In this document: positions 60,843 to 64,000 of the stretch, one piece after another
Position numbering within the stretch: position 1 is the stretch's first letter
Layout of the letters: each line of letters opens with the position of its first letter
Source of the DNA: Myxococcus llanfairpwllgwyngyllgogerychwyrndrobwllllantysiliogogogochensis
GTDB taxonomy: Bacteria; Myxococcota; Myxococcia; Myxococcales; Myxococcaceae
NCBI RefSeq assembly: GCF_006636215.1
Contig: NZ_VIFM01000016.1
Span: forward strand, 22,097 to 86,096
Direction of reading: 5' to 3'
Length of the DNA stretch: 64,000 nt
Position numbers and translations under genes: made by a program
The notes under the pieces: model-generated
Seen by the model: only the letters and a program-made list of their open reading frames with translations
Told to the model about the DNA's origin: nothing
The model's database searches: none

Positions 60843-60862
60843 TTGTCCAACACAGTGGACAA
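60843..60862. promoter_or_regulatory. inverted repeat between the regulator and the HExxGH gene
   Basis: TTGTCCA (60843-60849) and TGGACAA (60856-60862) are perfect inverted repeats with a 6-base centre. The site is about 110-130 bases from each divergent start, the usual distance for an enhancer-type binding site. A related half-site, TTGACAA, lies at about 60824. The remaining 250-base gap shows no gene. Confidence 0.5.
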
Positions 60863-60991
60863 ACACTCTCGACCCTTCCTTGGCCATACGTCTGCATCGT
60901 CCCGACCTTCGTCAAGGCATGGTGATTGCTCTGACAGGAACTCGGAGTCCACCTGTCCCCATGAGCAGGGGACCTTTCACCCGAGGAACCC

Positions 60992-62458
60992 ATGTCACGA
61001 CCCAAGAAGGTCCCTGTCTCGTCCTTGTCCCCGCGTCGTATGCCGGCGGAGCCCCCTGGCGGGCCACTTGACGGTCCGGCGGTCTTCTCGCCTGGGGAGC
61101 CCCACAACCTGCCCGCACTCGTCGAGGACGCGCGCGACGCGGCACTGATGGGAGAGCCTGGCCCCCGCGAGCCGTCGAACTACCAGGAGCTGTTCAGCCG
61201 CCTCTCCGCCGCGCGCGACACGCTTCCCGGCGCGTATCGCGACACCTTCTATCAACCCCTCCTCAACAAGCTGGGTGAGCTGGGGGCCACGCGCTTCGCC
61301 CAGTTGCTCCAACAGGACCCGAGGCGCACGGGCGTCGCGGGCCTCCTGCTCGACGCCACCCACGCCGTCCTCCAGAACGCGGAGCGCTATGAGTTCCTCG
61401 CCACGGATGCCTTCCAGGAGGTCGTCAGCGACCTCTTCGATGGCTTCCTCAGCGCGGAGAGTCGCCGGGGTGTCTCCCCGCCGGACCTGGGAATCCTGCC
61501 GCCGCTGGTGAAATGGGGCAGTCCTGACTCTGGTCCGTACACCTGGCCGGTGGATGCCACCTCGAGCGTGCTCGGGTTGATGGCGGGTGTGGTCAGCCTG
61601 CCGCCCGCGAATGCGCATCAGGGATTGCTGGCGTGGGCCGCGCTCCCGCACGAGGCCGCGGGGCACGACATCCTGGATGCCGACTCGGGGCTGTCGGCGG
61701 AGCTGTCCAACGCCGTCCATGACAAGCTCAAGGACACGTATCCCTCGCTCGCGACCTACTGGGCCGACCGCATCGACGAGACGGCGGCGGACGTCCTCGG
61801 CATCCTCAACATGGGCCCCACATCGGGCATCGGGCTGCTGGGCTACTTCCGGGGCCTCAACGCCGCCTGGGGGGGTGGCCCGGTGCTGCGCCGCGACGGC
61901 CCGTCCGACGACTCCCACCCCGCGGACGTGCTGCGCGGGTACCTCGCCGCGGCCACCGTCGACAAGCTCCTGTTCGCCAACCGGGCCCACTGGGCGGGAT
62001 TCATCGAACGGGAGGTGGATGCGGATGTGAATGGGCAGCGCATCGTCGTCGAGGGCGTCTCCGTGAGCCGCGAGCTCGCGAAGCACTCCGCCGGGGCCGT
62101 CGCGGAGGTGCTCGTCACGCACCGCGCCGCCGCGCTGGAAGGGCATGCCCTGGGACAAATCCAGAACTGGCGCGACACGGATGAGGCGCGCGTCCAACGA
62201 CTCGCGCGAGGACTGCTGCACGGACCTCCGGGCCTTCCCACGGACCTGATCGAAGGCACCTATGCAGCGCACCTCGTCGCCGCCGCCGTGGTCTCCGGAC
62301 TGACGCCCGGCGCGGACCTGAGCGCCCTCCAGTCCCGCATGCTGCGCCAGCTCAAGCAGATGCACGACGCCAATCCGGTGTGGAGTTCGCTGGTCGTCGC
62401 ATACCGGGGCAACGCCGTGCCGCACCGCATCTACCGTCCCCAGCGCAGCGCCGTGTGA
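60992..62458 (+). CDS. putative zinc hydrolase with HExxGH signature
   Basis: This is a 488-residue protein of unrecognised overall family without signal peptide. It contains LPHEAAGHDIL (His220, Glu221, His225), an HExxGH motif. 43 residues after the first His comes RIDETAADVLGI with Glu263 as a possible third ligand. Dipeptidyl peptidase III (family M49) is defined by just this pair, HExxGH and EExxAE/D, though the rest of the protein is unlike DPP III. The N-terminal 60 residues are Pro-rich and disordered. It is divergent from the enhancer-binding gene and convergent with the STAND/FGE gene. Confidence 0.75.
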   Translation: MSRPKKVPVSSLSPRRMPAEPPGGPLDGPAVFSPGEPHNLPALVEDARDAALMGEPGPREPSNYQELFSRLSAARDTLPGAYRDTFYQPLLNKLGELGATRFAQLLQQDPRRTGVAGLLLDATHAVLQNAERYEFLATDAFQEVVSDLFDGFLSAESRRGVSPPDLGILPPLVKWGSPDSGPYTWPVDATSSVLGLMAGVVSLPPANAHQGLLAWAALPHEAAGHDILDADSGLSAELSNAVHDKLKDTYPSLATYWADRIDETAADVLGILNMGPTSGIGLLGYFRGLNAAWGGGPVLRRDGPSDDSHPADVLRGYLAAATVDKLLFANRAHWAGFIEREVDADVNGQRIVVEGVSVSRELAKHSAGAVAEVLVTHRAAALEGHALGQIQNWRDTDEARVQRLARGLLHGPPGLPTDLIEGTYAAHLVAAAVVSGLTPGADLSALQSRMLRQLKQMHDANPVWSSLVVAYRGNAVPHRIYRPQRSAV

Positions 62459-62464
62459 AAGCCG

Positions 62465-64000
62465 TCAGGGAGCAGGCACCCGCTCCACGCAGCGGGTGCC
62501 AATGCCGAACTCGAAGCGACGCGAAGGAAGGTGGTTGGCCCAGAAGAGCCAGTGCTGCCGCGTCTCGGGCGGCGCGTCCCAGCGCCCACCTGCCACCATG
62601 CGGAAGCCCGGGTAGTCACCTTCCGTGGCGATGGTCGCCGTCCACTCCGCCACGTTGCCCGCGAGGTCCATGATTCCATAAGGGCTGCGGTCCTCCGGGA
62701 ACGAGCCCACGGGGGCGAGTGTGGCGAAGGCATCCTTCGCATACAGGTTGGCGGGCGGCACCGGCCGGTCGTCACCCCAGACAGTCCGACGACGGGGCGC
62801 GGGATTGGGCACCTCGCCCTTCGCGTCGAGGACCTCTCCTCCCCGCCCCGCCTTCGACCACTCGTCGTAGGTCGGCAACTCCTTGCCCATGAAGTGGCAA
62901 TAGGCCTCGGCCACCCCGGCGTCGATTCCGGTGACGGGAATCCTGGGCAGGTTCGCCGGCTCATAGTCCGGATGGGCGGGGGCGGCCTCCCGCGCGCCAC
63001 CCATGAGCGGAAGGATTCGCTCCTGGAACAGCCGAAACTCGGCGTTGGTGGCCTCCGTCCTGTCCATCGCGAAGGCGCCTATCTCGAAGCGCGCCTCCTC
63101 CTTCAGCGACAGCTCGGGCCTCCAGTATCCACCCGCCGGGACGAGCACCTGCCCGGCCCGGGACGTGGCGCAGGTCGGCACCGGCAGCCGCAGCTCCTCT
63201 CGGCGGGCCCGCTGCGCGTAGCCGGGAAGTCGCAGGAGGCGTATCCGCGAAGGAGGACAGTCTCCTCGCTCCACGGTGAGCCACGCGGCCCGCGAGGGCG
63301 CCTCCACGCGCTCGCGCCACGCCCCCTGCTCATCCACCCGTCCCTCGGGAGGTGCCCCCTTCATGGGCAGCTCGTCCGGCCGTGCCTCCGGGCTCAGCTC
63401 CAGCGCCCACCGCACGGGCGCGGTGACGGGCGCACGGGTCCACGTCAGGGCGCGCGCATCGAAGTCGAAGAACTCCAGCACCAGGTCGAAGTCCCCCATG
63501 TCCGCGGCCATGAGCCGCATCTCCCGCTGCTGGCGCGCGGTCTCCTGCTGGTTCTGCTGGAACGCGAACACCACCGACGTGCCCACCCCCGTGGCGAGCA
63601 CGAGCAGCAGCACCACCACGGCAATCCCCACCCGGCGCCGCTGGACGTGCCCCTGCTCCCGCTTGCGCCCTGCATCGAGGAACGCGCGCGAGCGGCTGGC
63701 GAGCGGCACCTTCCAGTCCGCCACCCGCCGCAGCACCTGCCCCAGCGCATCACCGCCCCACGTCTCCTCGTCCCGGCGTCCGCGCCGATGCCACAGCTCC
63801 GCGGCCTGATCGATTTCCGTGACGAGCAGGTGCTCATCACGAGACTCCTGCCGCCAGCGCGCCAGCTCCGGCCACGCCGTGGCCAGGGCCTCGTGCGCCA
63901 GCTCCACCAGCGCCCCGTCATTGCGCACGTCGCGCGAGGCGACCACCAGCCGGTGCGCGACGTGCGCAATGACGGGGCGCTGGTGGAGCTGGCGCACGAG
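62465..64000 (-). CDS. STAND-type C-terminal region fused to FGE-sulfatase domain, N-terminus missing
   Basis: The frame is open to the window edge, so the N-terminus lies beyond 64000. About 511 residues are visible. The first 110 match the helical region that follows the NTPase in nSTAND1 proteins (LVELAHEALATAWPELARW, AAELWHRRGR). One membrane helix follows (VGIAVVVLLLVLATGVGTSVVF), then a linker, and residues 270-510 form a formylglycine-generating-enzyme (SUMF1) domain: DRTEATNAEF, CHFMGKELPTYDEWSKAGRGG, GIMDLAGNVAEW. Only one conserved Cys is near the end (GTRCVER), so true sulfatase-activating chemistry is doubtful. Such fusions often include a protein kinase or NTPase upstream. Confidence 0.8.
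   Translation of the reverse strand, partial: LVRQLHQRPVIAHVAHRLVVASRDVRNDGALVELAHEALATAWPELARWRQESRDEHLLVTEIDQAAELWHRRGRRDEETWGGDALGQVLRRVADWKVPLASRSRAFLDAGRKREQGHVQRRRVGIAVVVLLLVLATGVGTSVVFAFQQNQQETARQQREMRLMAADMGDFDLVLEFFDFDARALTWTRAPVTAPVRWALELSPEARPDELPMKGAPPEGRVDEQGAWRERVEAPSRAAWLTVERGDCPPSRIRLLRLPGYAQRARREELRLPVPTCATSRAGQVLVPAGGYWRPELSLKEEARFEIGAFAMDRTEATNAEFRLFQERILPLMGGAREAAPAHPDYEPANLPRIPVTGIDAGVAEAYCHFMGKELPTYDEWSKAGRGGEVLDAKGEVPNPAPRRRTVWGDDRPVPPANLYAKDAFATLAPVGSFPEDRSPYGIMDLAGNVAEWTATIATEGDYPGFRMVAGGRWDAPPETRQHWLFWANHLPSRRFEFGIGTRCVERVPAP

Overview
The window is high-GC, tightly packed DNA with strong G/C preference at third codon positions, and it looks like chromosome of a myxobacterium of the Myxococcus/Corallococcus/Pyxidicoccus group. 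Supporting signs are a MYXO-CTERM-like C-terminal sorting tail on a giant surface lipoprotein, OmpA proteins with thrombospondin-3 repeats, an enhancer-binding regulator, an ECF41-type sigma factor, many one-component regulators, and large secreted hydrolases. No rRNA, tRNA, CRISPR array, transposase or phage gene was seen. No stretch longer than about 300 bases lacks a gene. The first and last genes run off the window.

Layout. 1-7.5 kb: an unrecognised partial gene, a solitary MazF-type toxin, a secreted alpha/beta hydrolase, an OmpR-type two-component pair behind an 11-bp direct-repeat promoter, a zinc-ribbon protein of unknown role and a secreted NlpC/P60 hydrolase. 7.6-15.2 kb: three proteins without signal peptides that look like effectors or surface proteins (menorin/GDPD-like, DUF1023 hydrolase, LEA-like repeat protein), a Tat-exported aminotransferase, a LytS/LytTR pair and a macrodomain protein. 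15.3-22.7 kb: a radical SAM enzyme with a large extra domain, then on the minus strand a Fur-box-controlled heterodimeric ABC transporter of the siderophore (YbtPQ/IrtAB) type, a TetR regulator, a truncated hemoglobin and an ABM-fold monooxygenase, which together suggest an iron/heme locus. 22.8-37.7 kb: a broken AraC gene, a small membrane protein, a desaturase, a DUF2652 protein, then several regulator-target pairs: AraC/NmrA, ECF41 sigma/AhpD-like, LysR/Old Yellow Enzyme and LysR/LysE. 37.7-47.8 kb: secreted proteins (a beta-helix plus FN3 plus CBM2 protein, an NTF2-like protein, a beta-lactamase-fold hydrolase, an M3 peptidase), an Lrp regulator, a TetR/FMN-reductase pair with two operator palindromes, and another LysR.

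47.9-55.1 kb holds a translationally coupled pair: a 1774-residue lipoprotein (14 kelch motifs, a cadherin-like domain, 8 HYR repeats, MYXO-CTERM-like tail) followed by an OmpA/TSP3 outer-membrane protein. 55.4-64 kb contains RidA, a NIPSNAP protein, a lower-GC secreted protein, and the least familiar locus of the window. That locus has a small protein with a caspase-clan-like His/Cys pair, an unrecognised partner, an enhancer-binding protein whose sigma-54 contact loop reads GAFPGA instead of GAFTGA, and a divergent protein with a dipeptidyl-peptidase-III-like HExxGH signature. The window ends in a STAND/FGE-sulfatase fusion.
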